A program made the translations under genes and the position numbers. Positions 7,025 to 13,867 of a stretch of DNA of 14,319 nt are shown one piece after another. Origin of the DNA: Clostridia bacterium (GTDB lineage Bacteria; Bacillota_A; Clostridia; Christensenellales; CAG-138); the NCBI GenBank assembly GCA_017553815.1, contig JAFZJT010000326.1, positions 1 to 14,319 of the forward strand. The letters are read 5' to 3'. Each line of letters opens with the position of its first letter. Position 1 is the stretch's first letter. A model generated the notes under the pieces. It did no database searches, had not been told where the DNA came from, and was given only the letters and a program-made list of their open reading frames with translations.

Positions 7025-8638
7025 CTATTCCTCCTCCGTTATCTTAACTCCGAAAAGCTCTGCGGGCAATTCGGGATCGACCTTTACGCTGCCCCCTCTG
7101 AAGATCACCTCAACGCCGAACGGAGCTATGCTCATTGCGGCGGTGCTTTGAAGCTTGGACTTCATGCTCGGGGCTATTACGGTATTATATGCCAAAGCTT
7201 TGGATTTGTCAAAACAAATATAGAGCGTATCGGAATCGCACCAGTGCGCGGCCGAAGCCTGTATCTGCATTCCCATAAACATATCGCTCTGCATTGCGGC
7301 GGAGATGAAGCTGTTGTAAAGCTCATTCGCCTTTGCCGAGGCGGCGGGTATCGGGTAGCTGTTTGAAACGACCGGCGGTACCGGCTCGCCCTTTTCGAGC
7401 GCTTCGCCGCTTTCCGAGCTCTCAACCGATGTTTCTGTTTTAGCTTCGTTTTCCTTTGCGCTCCTATTGGAAGAAACAACAGCGAAGCTTCCGTTTTTAA
7501 GCTTATTTTCAAGCTGCTCGAGTCTGTCGGTCAGGTTTATCGCCTCTTTGCTCTCCTCGGGATGGCAGACGGCAAGCAGACTGCTTTCAAGAAGCACTCG
7601 CGGCATTATCGCAAACTTCAGCTCCTGCTGAAGCTTCATAAGCTCAGAAAGCGTGCGCTCGAGCCTCGCCTTGCCGGTCGTTTCGGCCTGCTCGATATAG
7701 CGCTGCATCATCTCCTTGGTGCAGTCGATGATCTCGGTGCAGCTTCCGAGCACCTTTGCAAAGAGCAGCGAGCGGAAATGCGTTGAAACGTCCTGAATGA
7801 AAACTCCGAGATCGCGCCCACCCGATACCACGCGGTCTATTCCGAGCATGATGCCCGCCGCTTCACCGTTTATTACCGCATCCGCAAACTCGAAAAGGAA
7901 ATCCGAATTGACGCTTCCGAGCACGGATAATACGTCGCTCTCGGTGATAGTGCTTCCGCAGAGCGAGAGGCATTGATCCGCGATGCTGAGGCAGTCGCGC
8001 ATACCGCCCTCGGCGGCGCGGGCGATCGCCATCAGCGCACCGTCCTCTATCTCAGCGCCCGCGTCCTTGAGTATTTTTCTTGTTGTATTCGCAAGATTTT
8101 CAACTGAAAGGCGCTTGAATTCATACCGCTGACACCTTGAGAGTATCGTTGCCGCAAGCGCCTGGGGCTCGGTCGTTGCAAGGATGAAAACGACGTGCTC
8201 GGGCGGCTCCTCAAGAGTCTTTAAAAGCGCGTTTTCGGCGCTTCTCGAGAGCATGTGCGCTTCGTCGATTATGTATATCTTGGTATTTAAATTTATCGGC
8301 GCGAACTCGGCCTTTTCGATTATCGAGCGCATCTGATCCACGCCCGAGTTGGACGCGGCGTCGAGCTCGATAACGTCGATGCTCTCGGAAAGGTTCTTGA
8401 GGCAGGCTTCGCATTTAAGGCAGGGCTCTCCATCCTGTGGGTCAAGGCAGTTGATGGCGCGCGCTAAGATGCGGGCGGTGCTGGTCTTGCCCGTTCCGCG
8501 AGAGCCGCTGAAGAGATAGGCATGCGCGAACCTGCCCGAGCGTATCTGATTCCTGAGAACCTCGGTTATATGCTCCTGCCCCACCACCTCGGAGAAGCGG
8601 GAAGGGCGATATTTTCTGTACAGCGCGTTGTATGACAT
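7025..8638 (-). CDS. dnaX: DNA polymerase III subunit tau/gamma
   Basis: A 537-residue AAA+ clamp-loader subunit. It starts with the typical MSYNALYRKYRP. The Walker A loop is GSRGTGKT (45-52), the zinc site has C64, C73, C76 and C79, Walker B is IYIIDEAH (121-128), sensor 1 lies in FILATTE, and the SRC motif is at 167-169. It works with the delta subunits to load the beta clamp and joins polymerase III to the helicase. Residues about 370-430 form a charged, low-complexity linker before a C-terminal domain. I see no A-rich slippery site of the E. coli kind, so a single product is expected. The start has only a weak GAGGA about 16 bases upstream. The gene begins 28 bases after nadE. In many Firmicutes dnaX is followed by a ybaB gene and recR; here hisS follows instead. 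Confidence 0.96.
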   Translation of the reverse strand: MSYNALYRKYRPSRFSEVVGQEHITEVLRNQIRSGRFAHAYLFSGSRGTGKTSTARILARAINCLDPQDGEPCLKCEACLKNLSESIDVIELDAASNSGVDQMRSIIEKAEFAPINLNTKIYIIDEAHMLSRSAENALLKTLEEPPEHVVFILATTEPQALAATILSRCQRYEFKRLSVENLANTTRKILKDAGAEIEDGALMAIARAAEGGMRDCLSIADQCLSLCGSTITESDVLSVLGSVNSDFLFEFADAVINGEAAGIMLGIDRVVSGGRDLGVFIQDVSTHFRSLLFAKVLGSCTEIIDCTKEMMQRYIEQAETTGKARLERTLSELMKLQQELKFAIMPRVLLESSLLAVCHPEESKEAINLTDRLEQLENKLKNGSFAVVSSNRSAKENEAKTETSVESSESGEALEKGEPVPPVVSNSYPIPAASAKANELYNSFISAAMQSDMFMGMQIQASAAHWCDSDTLYICFDKSKALAYNTVIAPSMKSKLQSTAAMSIAPFGVEVIFRGGSVKVDPELPAELFGVKITEEE

Positions 8639-8666
8639 AATTCGGGTTTTAAATTCCTCGTCCTTA

Positions 8667-10679
8667 CTACTCGATGATGCTTATCGGCTTTATCTCCTCT
8701 ATCTCATCCATCCATATCCGATAGCTCGCGTCGGAAGGCATGCGCCAATCACCGCGCGGCGAGAGGCAGACCGAGCCGACCTTCGGGCCGTCGGGCAGGC
8801 AGTTGCGTTTGAACTGCTGAGTGAAGAAGCGCTTATAGAAATTCTTGAGCCATTTTAGGATGACTTCATCCGAATACTCGCTTCCCTTGAACGCCTCCCT
8901 CGCCACGCGATAGAGCTTCTTGGGAGGATAGCCCCACCTCAGCACGTAGTAGAGGAAGAAATCGTGAAGCTCGTAGGGGCCGACGAGGTCCTCGGTCATC
9001 TGCGCGATATTGCCGCTTTCATCCGGCGGCAGAAGCTCGGGCGAGATGGGCGTGTCGAGGATGCCATAGAGAACACTCTTCACGCGCTCACTGCCGCAGG
9101 TATCGGCATAGTAGCGCACGAGGTATTTGAGCAGGGTCTTGGGAACGCCCGAGTTCACGGCATACATGCTCATGTGGTCGCCGTTGTAGGTCGCCCAGCC
9201 GAGCGCGAGCTCGGAAAGGTCGCCCGTGCCGATAACGAGGCCGTTCGTAGCATTCGCTTCGTCCATCAGAATAAGCGTTCTTATCCTTGCCTGAGCGTTT
9301 TCGTAGACTACGTTATGATTTGCTTCGTCGTGCCCGATATCCTTGAAGTGCTGACGCACGGAGTCGGTTATGTCGACGGTTTTGCAGGTCACGCCGAGCG
9401 CTTCGCAGAGCTCTATCGCGTTGTTCTTCGTTCTCGCGGTAGTGCCGAAACAGGGCATGGTTATGGCGTAGATCATCTTTCGATCCGCGTCCATAAGGTC
9501 GCAGGCCTTCGCGCAGACGAGCAGCGCAAGGCTTGAATCGAGGCCGCCCGAGATGCCGAGAACGGCGGTCTTCGCGCCGATATGCTCCATGCGGCGCTTT
9601 AATCCCATCGCCTGTATCATCAGGATATCGTTTGCGCGCGCGTTCATCTCGCCCGCGTCCTTCGGAACAAAGGGATTGCGGTCGAAATGCCTCGTTAGCT
9701 TGGTAACGGGAAGCGCGGAAACGTCGGGATAAATGTATCCCGATTCCTCCTCCTCGGCATAGCCGCAGTCGATCGTGTAGGCCTTCTTATCCTCAAGCCC
9801 GGAATGGAAGCTGTTTACGCGCCTGCGCTCATAAAGAAGCCTTCCGAGGTCGATCTCGGTTATCATAAGCTTGCCGGGCTCCTCAAAGGGCTTGTTTTCG
9901 GCAAGGAGAGTGCCGTTTTCATAGCAGAAACAATGCCCGGAGAAGACCATGTCCGAGGTGGATTCGCCCTCACCCGCGCCGACGTACAGATACGCAGAAG
10001 CCGTTTTGGCGGACTGTACGCAGACGAGCTTTTTTCTATAATCGGCCTTGCCGAGCACCTCGTTGCCCGCGGAGCAGTTGACGATAAGAAGAGCGCCGCC
10101 TTTAGCAAGCTCAACGGACGGGGATTCCGCGACCCAAAGATCCTCGCAGATCTCCACGCCGAAGCAGAAGTTCGGCACGTCGTCAACATGCATCGTGGAA
10201 CCGCAGGGCTCCACCCAGCCGAGCCTGCCGAGTCTTCCGGTTATGCGGGAGAGCTCGGCGTCCGTGTCCGCGGTGAACTGGCGCTGCTCATAGTACTCGC
10301 CGTAGTTCGGAAGATGCTGCTTGGCAATGAACCTGATGCTGTGGGTGTCGTCGTCCTTATCCGGCCCGATGATCGCGGCGCAGTTCAGAAGCTTGCCGCA
10401 ATAGCGCAGGGGCGTGCCTACGACCGCGATGATATGCAGCTTCTCGATCTCCTTTTTGATGCGAACGAGCTGCTCCTCCACGCAGTCGAGCAGAATTTCA
10501 TGCTGAAACAGATCGCCCATCGTGTAGCCCGTCATAACAAGCTCGGGGAAAGCAATAAGCACAACGCCTTCAGCCGCCGCTCTTTTGATGGCATCTATCA
10601 CGAGATCCGCATTGTATTTCGGATCTCCGAGCCTGATCTTCGGCGAACACGCCGCAACCTTAATAAATCCGTCCTTCAT
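8667..10679 (-). CDS. nadE: Glutamine-dependent NAD+ synthetase
   Basis: A 670-residue two-domain enzyme that turns nicotinic acid adenine dinucleotide into NAD+ with ATP and with ammonia taken from glutamine. Residues about 5-290 are the nitrilase-type glutaminase domain with the Glu-Lys-Cys triad visible: E46 in FPELVMTGY, K120 in FIAKQHLPNYGEY, and C178 in FGVEICEDLW. Residues about 345-670 are the synthetase domain, with the ATP-binding loop SGGLDSS at 377-383 and later GTGDLSELALGW. The length and the layout match the long glutaminase-fused NadE form, as in Mycobacterium tuberculosis, rather than the short ammonia-dependent one. GGAGATG sits six bases before the ATG. It is the first gene of the operon, directly behind the promoter at 10751-10779. 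Confidence 0.97.
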   Translation of the reverse strand: MKDGFIKVAACSPKIRLGDPKYNADLVIDAIKRAAAEGVVLIAFPELVMTGYTMGDLFQHEILLDCVEEQLVRIKKEIEKLHIIAVVGTPLRYCGKLLNCAAIIGPDKDDDTHSIRFIAKQHLPNYGEYYEQRQFTADTDAELSRITGRLGRLGWVEPCGSTMHVDDVPNFCFGVEICEDLWVAESPSVELAKGGALLIVNCSAGNEVLGKADYRKKLVCVQSAKTASAYLYVGAGEGESTSDMVFSGHCFCYENGTLLAENKPFEEPGKLMITEIDLGRLLYERRRVNSFHSGLEDKKAYTIDCGYAEEEESGYIYPDVSALPVTKLTRHFDRNPFVPKDAGEMNARANDILMIQAMGLKRRMEHIGAKTAVLGISGGLDSSLALLVCAKACDLMDADRKMIYAITMPCFGTTARTKNNAIELCEALGVTCKTVDITDSVRQHFKDIGHDEANHNVVYENAQARIRTLILMDEANATNGLVIGTGDLSELALGWATYNGDHMSMYAVNSGVPKTLLKYLVRYYADTCGSERVKSVLYGILDTPISPELLPPDESGNIAQMTEDLVGPYELHDFFLYYVLRWGYPPKKLYRVAREAFKGSEYSDEVILKWLKNFYKRFFTQQFKRNCLPDGPKVGSVCLSPRGDWRMPSDASYRIWMDEIEEIKPISIIE

Positions 10680-10750
10680 ATTATCATCTCCAAATGGATC
10701 ATTTTTTGTATCGTTCCGATCAAAGGATCGATCTCCGTCTTAGCTTTTCT

Positions 10751-10779
10751 ATTATACCACACAAAGGCCTGTTTGTAAC
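10751..10779 (-). promoter_or_regulatory. Predicted sigma-A promoter of the nadE-dnaX-hisS operon
   Basis: On the minus strand GTTACA (10779-10774), a 17-base spacer, and a perfect TATAAT (10756-10751) preceded by TGG, an extended -10 element. Transcription would start near 10744, leaving a leader of about 65 bases. The leader can form a small CGATC-AAAG-GATCG type stem, too small to call a riboswitch. Confidence 0.75.
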
Positions 10780-10806
10780 TCCAAAAAAGAAAAATTTTAT
10801 ATAAAT

Positions 10807-10833
10807 GACCGACCGCTTGAGTTGCGGTCGGTC
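10807..10833 (-). terminator. Terminator hairpin of the thioredoxin-dockerin operon
   Basis: A perfect 10-bp stem, GACCGACCGC / GCGGTCGGTC, with a seven-base loop, 24 bases after the stop codon at 10857. On the minus strand it is followed by ATTTATATAAAATTTTTCTTTTTT. The T run is interrupted at first, but the stem is strong and GC-rich. Confidence 0.82.
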
Positions 10834-10856
10834 AGTCTTATTCGGTTATCCGCCTA

Positions 10857-11597
10857 TTACAGACCCATCGCCATGCGAAGGATGATGATTGCATCGGAAA
10901 CGTCGATGCTGCCGTTTCCATTCATATCTCCCGCTTCGACGTTGGACGCCTCTGAAATGCCGAGCGCCATACGCAGCGCAAGCACCGCGTCGCCAAGCTC
11001 AACTGAGCCGCTGTCGTTGATGTCGCCCGGGACGGTCTCGGAGCCGCCCTCCTCCTCAAGAAGGGTCTGATACCAACCGTCGATAAAGGCCTGAAGCTGC
11101 GCGGAGCTTGTGAAGCTTCCTACGCGATGGTCGCGAACAAGGCCGTTTCGATCAACGATGATGGTGGACGGAATGGAATCCACGGTGAAGAAGGCGTTTT
11201 CAAGCACCTGATCTTCGCGCACGTTCAGCCAGGTGTAGCCGTTGTTCTCAAGAAACTGCCTTGCGCTCGTAACGGTGCATGAGCCGGAGATATAGACCGC
11301 GCCGATGATCTGAACGTCCGCCTCGGGGGTGGAGCTGTAGTATTCATGCATCGCCTGAAAATGCGGCATTTCGCTGACGCAGGGGCCGCACCAGGTCGCC
11401 CACTCGTTGATGACGGTGCATACGGCGTTGTTTAGGATATCGCTCGTTACGGGGTTGCCGTAGAGATCCTGGGTGTTGAAGCCGACAATGCTCATCCCAA
11501 CAGCTTCGCGGGTCGCATCGGCTTTCTCCGCCGAAACGAACGCGAAGCTTGAAAACGCAAGCATTGCCGCCATAATCAGAGCAATAATCTTCTTCAT
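10857..11597 (-). CDS. Secreted TlpA/ResA-like thioredoxin-fold protein with C-terminal dockerin (third of three)
   Basis: A 246-residue exported protein. Residues 1-23 are a signal peptide (KK, hydrophobic core, cut probably after VSA). The thioredoxin-like domain spans about 35-185, with WATWCGPC (C70, C73) and the cis-proline strand IPSTIIVDRNG (142-152). Such domains reduce or exchange disulfides in exported proteins. Residues 190-246 are a type I dockerin of two calcium-loop repeats: GDINDSGSVELGDAV (loop positions D192, N194, S196, D203) and GDMNGNGSIDVSDAI (D224, N226, N228, D232, D235), each followed by a helix ending RMA-G. Dockerins bind cohesins, so this protein is likely docked outside the cell. 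Extra cysteines C60 and C107 are shared only with the middle paralogue. It has a weak ribosome site (AAGGA, 11 bases upstream) and starts 53 bases after the middle gene. Confidence 0.88.
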   Translation of the reverse strand: MKKIIALIMAAMLAFSSFAFVSAEKADATREAVGMSIVGFNTQDLYGNPVTSDILNNAVCTVINEWATWCGPCVSEMPHFQAMHEYYSSTPEADVQIIGAVYISGSCTVTSARQFLENNGYTWLNVREDQVLENAFFTVDSIPSTIIVDRNGLVRDHRVGSFTSSAQLQAFIDGWYQTLLEEEGGSETVPGDINDSGSVELGDAVLALRMALGISEASNVEAGDMNGNGSIDVSDAIIILRMAMGL

Positions 11598-11650
11598 AAT
11601 AGTATTTTTCCTTTTCTGTTATTATTGATCGCCGGAAGGCCGCAAAAAAA

Positions 11651-12385
11651 TTACAGACCCATCGCCAGTCGCATTACCGTTACCGCATCGCCCATATCAA
11701 CGGTTCCGTTGCCGTTCACATCCGCGGCGTCGGTATCGCCCGCTTCGACCAGACCCATTGCAATACGCATTATAATTATCGCATCGCTGAGGGTAATGCT
11801 GCCGTCGCTGTCCACATCGCCCGGGGTGATGCTTGTTTCCTCGGAAAGCAGAATCTCATACCAAGCGTCCACAAAGCCTTGGAGCTGCTCAACGCTTGAG
11901 AAGCTGCCCTCGACGTGGGCGCGCACGTTGCCGTGACGGTCAACGATCAAGGTTGACGGAACGCCGCTGACGGTTCTGAAAACGCTGTCGAGAATTTCAT
12001 CCTCGAGCAGATTAGTGAAGGTATAGCCGTGCTCCTCGATAAGCGCCCTCGCGCTTGCCGGAGTGCAGCTTACCGATACGAACACGGAAGCCAAGATCTG
12101 AACGTCTGCCTCGGGAGTGGCGCTGTAGTGCTCATGCAGCTCCTGAAAATGCGGCAATTCCGCAACGCAGGGGTCGCACCAGGTTGCCCACTCGTTAATA
12201 ACGGTGCAAACAGCGTTGTTGAGGATCTCGTCGGTAACGGTGTTGCCGTAGAGATCCACAGTATTAAAGCCGGCTATACTCATGCCGACTGCATTGCGCT
12301 CCGCATCTGTTAGCCGAGCCGACGCAGAAGCGAAGCTCGAAACTGCGAGAACCGCAGCCATGATAATTGCAAGAAATCTTTTCAT
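11651..12385 (-). CDS. Secreted TlpA-like thioredoxin-fold protein with CDPC active site and dockerin (second of three)
   Basis: A 244-residue paralogue of its two neighbours. A signal peptide covers about residues 1-23 (ending SARL). The thioredoxin-like domain carries WATWCDPC at 67-73, so the usual Gly between the active-site cysteines is Asp; the cis-proline strand is VPSTLIVDRHG. Residues 188-244 are a dockerin with loops GDVDSDGSITLSDAI (D190, D192, D194, D201) and ADVNGNGTVDMGDAV (D222, N224, N226, D230, D233), ending in MRLAMGL. C60 and C107 match the extra pair in the third gene. AGGAG lies nine bases upstream of the ATG. It follows the first gene by 45 bases with no terminator between them, so the three genes should be one transcript. 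Its exact redox direction (reductase or oxidase) cannot be told from sequence. Confidence 0.88.
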   Translation of the reverse strand: MKRFLAIIMAAVLAVSSFASASARLTDAERNAVGMSIAGFNTVDLYGNTVTDEILNNAVCTVINEWATWCDPCVAELPHFQELHEHYSATPEADVQILASVFVSVSCTPASARALIEEHGYTFTNLLEDEILDSVFRTVSGVPSTLIVDRHGNVRAHVEGSFSSVEQLQGFVDAWYEILLSEETSITPGDVDSDGSITLSDAIIIMRIAMGLVEAGDTDAADVNGNGTVDMGDAVTVMRLAMGL

Positions 12386-12430
12386 AATACTATTCTCCTA
12401 ATAATTTTTCAGTAATAGCTGTTAATAGCC

Positions 12431-13195
12431 TTACAGACCCATAACCATGTGCAGAGCCATGACCGCATCTGCCATATCAACGCTTCCGTTGCCGTTCACA
12501 TCCGCGGCATTGGAGTTGCCCTCGGCAAGACCCAGAGCCATACGCATTATGCTCACAGCGTCGCCAATGGTAACGCTGCCGTCGTTGTCCATATCGCCGG
12601 GGATGACGGCGTTTGCCTCCTCCTCAAGGAGGATCTCGAGCCAATCCGAAACGAGGTTGCTGAGCTGAGTATAGTTCGGGAAGGCGCCAACGATATGGTC
12701 GCGCACAACGCCGTTCCTATCGACTATAACTGTCTGCGGGATGCTTACGGAGCCGGTGTTCTGATCGTCCGTGGTGTAGAGCACGTCGATAAAGGTGCTG
12801 CAATGGACGATATTGTAGAAGGTGTAGCCGTTCTGCTGAAGAAGCTGCCTGCCAGAAGATACGGTGGAAGAACCGTTGATGAGCAGAACGCCGAGCATCA
12901 TTACGTCGTCCTCGGGAGTGGCGCTGTATACTTCATGGAGCTGCTGGAAATGCGGAAGCTCGTTGCGGCAGGGGCCGCACCAGGTCGCCCACATATTCAC
13001 AACGGTGAGGGTGTTTTCATGGAAGATGGAGCCGTCAACGGGGTTGTTGTCGAGATCGACGGTAACGAAGTCGGAGATGTTCATGCCGATGGCGTCGCCG
13101 CGAGTGGGAGTCCCGGGAACGGTCTTGGCAAGAGCCGGGGAAACGATGCCGAGGGCGAGAACCGCCGCAAGCATCAGCGAAAGGATTCTTTTCAT
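12431..13195 (-). CDS. Secreted TlpA/ResA-like thioredoxin-fold protein with C-terminal dockerin (first of three)
   Basis: A 254-residue exported protein, the first and most divergent of the three. The signal peptide ends near ALAK (residue 24). WATWCGPC is at 69-76 (C73, C76), and the cis-proline strand is IPQTVIVDRNG (152-162), preceded by an insertion of about eight residues (DDQNTGSVS) not found in the paralogues. The dockerin at 198-254 has loops GDMDNDGSVTIGDAV (D201, D203, D205, D212) and ADVNGNGSVDMADAV (D232, N234, N236, D240, D243). The extra cysteines of the other two copies are replaced here by Leu63 and Ser110, and a lone C132 appears instead. A strong AAGGAGG lies six bases before the ATG, and a good promoter lies at 13240-13268. 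Confidence 0.88.
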   Translation of the reverse strand: MKRILSLMLAAVLALGIVSPALAKTVPGTPTRGDAIGMNISDFVTVDLDNNPVDGSIFHENTLTVVNMWATWCGPCRNELPHFQQLHEVYSATPEDDVMMLGVLLINGSSTVSSGRQLLQQNGYTFYNIVHCSTFIDVLYTTDDQNTGSVSIPQTVIVDRNGVVRDHIVGAFPNYTQLSNLVSDWLEILLEEEANAVIPGDMDNDGSVTIGDAVSIMRMALGLAEGNSNAADVNGNGSVDMADAVMALHMVMGL

Positions 13196-13239
13196 GTTTT
13201 GCCTCCTTGGTTTTGTTTTAGGATTTTTTCCTATATTGT

Positions 13240-13268
13240 ATTGTATAATAATGCGAGTGGTATTTCAA
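13240..13268 (-). promoter_or_regulatory. Predicted sigma-A promoter of the three-gene thioredoxin-dockerin operon
   Basis: On the minus strand TTGAAA (13268-13263), a 17-base spacer, then TACAAT (13245-13240), inside a TATACAATACAATAT stretch that offers a second, shifted -10. Transcription would start near 13233, about 38 bases before the ATG at 13195. It marks these genes as a unit separate from the DUF3795 gene. Confidence 0.72.
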
Positions 13269-13338
13269 CCTTTTGCTGCCCGCGTTTTAGTATATTTTTT
13301 CGTTCCGAAACACAGATATTTTGACAGTTTTTTCTCGA

Positions 13339-13740
13339 TCAAGCTTTGCTTGCCGCTTTTGCACGGTTCACCGCATCCATACTCGCCCTGCTCTCCCCTT
13401 CCTCAGGTATCTTTTTTATTATCTCCGCGCAGGGGTAAGCATCGCATTCGCCGCAGTTATACGAAAGACCGCGCTTTTTAGCACAAACCCTTATCGCGCA
13501 CTGCTCGCAGAATGGATGAACGTATCGCTTCTCAGCCTTGCAGCCAAAGCAGACGATGTCCTCCTCGGTGAGCCGCCTTTCCTTGGTCGAATACCTCTCG
13601 ATAAGCGCCTTTTTCAGCTCGGCATCGTTATCGACAGTTGCGCGGTACATGGGGCATTTTCCGCAGTCGAAGCCGCAGAAGGCCATGTGCTCCGCGTTCT
13701 GCAATACTTCATTGATACTGATTTGCTTCTCTTTGTCCAT
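13339..13740 (-). CDS. DUF3795 family cysteine-rich protein
   Basis: A 133-residue soluble protein with eleven cysteines: 22, 26, 29, 64, 67, 78, 81, 86, 96, 99 and 104. The pattern CGFDCGKCPMY, then EEDIVCFGCKA, FCEQCAIRVCA and NCGECDAYPCAEI is that of DUF3795, which looks like a set of small zinc- or iron-sulphur-binding knuckles. No function is established that I know of. The C-terminal 25 residues are charged and not conserved-looking. The ATG at 13740 has no clear ribosome site. The in-frame Met19, just before the first cysteine motif, has GGAG only three bases upstream, which is too close, so I kept the longer form. A 20-bp palindrome lies 20 bases upstream and could regulate it. No terminator follows; the stop codon overlaps a CAAGC-AAA-GCTTG stem without a T run. 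Confidence 0.85.
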   Translation of the reverse strand: MDKEKQISINEVLQNAEHMAFCGFDCGKCPMYRATVDNDAELKKALIERYSTKERRLTEEDIVCFGCKAEKRYVHPFCEQCAIRVCAKKRGLSYNCGECDAYPCAEIIKKIPEEGESRASMDAVNRAKAASKA

Positions 13741-13760
13741 AACCGTTAAAACCGATCAAA

Positions 13761-13780
13761 GATATCCGCACGCGGATATC
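13761..13780. repeat. 20-bp inverted repeat upstream of the DUF3795 gene
   Basis: GATATCCGC, a two-base AC centre, then GCGGATATC: nine-base arms that pair perfectly. It ends 20 bases before the ATG at 13740. It could be an operator for a dimeric regulator, or a hairpin in the leader RNA. On the minus strand it is followed by TTTGATCGGTTTT, so a weak terminator is also possible. Confidence 0.65.
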
Positions 13781-13789
13781 AGCCTCAGC

Positions 13790-13820
13790 TATTCACTATA
13801 CACTATTCACTATTCATTAT
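13790..13820. repeat. Short tandem heptamer repeat (TATTCAC-like)
   Basis: Four consecutive seven-base units, TATTCAC, TATACAC, TATTCAC and TATTCAT, followed by TAT. Similar TATTCAC-type runs occur between genes in many Firmicutes, from memory. It separates the terminator of the oxidoreductase operon from the palindrome before the DUF3795 gene. Confidence 0.75.
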
Positions 13821-13823
13821 TGA

Positions 13824-13853
13824 AAACCGACATTCCCAAGGGAACGCCGGTTT
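13824..13853 (-). terminator. Intrinsic terminator after the 2-oxoacid oxidoreductase gamma gene
   Basis: On the minus strand AAACCGGCGTTCCC (13853-13840) pairs with GGGAATGTCGGTTT (13837-13824), a 14-bp stem with two G-T pairs. On the plus strand the same positions would be A-C mismatches, so the fold is intended for minus-strand RNA. The T run (TTTTCAATAAT) follows. The stem begins 14 bases after the stop codon. Confidence 0.83.
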
Positions 13854-13867
13854 CAAATAACGCCGTA

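Noticed and set aside
7485..7500. A possible programmed frameshift in dnaX, at the A run in the linker (minus strand CTTAAAAAC)
   Set aside because: It lacks the A-AAA-AAG slippery heptamer, and I see no following hairpin or upstream stimulator, so a single product is more likely.
2162..10733. The same 11-mer AAGGATCGATC at 2162-2172 and at 10723-10733, both in leaders of minus-strand genes
   Set aside because: A window of this size should hold many shared 11-mers by chance, and the flanks do not match, so a common regulatory site is not supported.
9804..10778. A 324-codon open frame on the plus strand
   Set aside because: It lies opposite nadE, which is unmistakable on the minus strand. 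The plus frame has no recognisable domain, no sensible ribosome site, and runs across the nadE promoter.
11598..11650. A terminator between the middle and third thioredoxin-dockerin genes, suggested by seven T after the stop codon
   Set aside because: No stem precedes the T run, and the small GCC-TTCC-GGC stem lies after it, so the order is wrong for a terminator.
12449..13324. A 291-codon open frame on the plus strand
   Set aside because: It is the mirror of the first thioredoxin-dockerin gene and crosses its promoter; no domain is recognisable.
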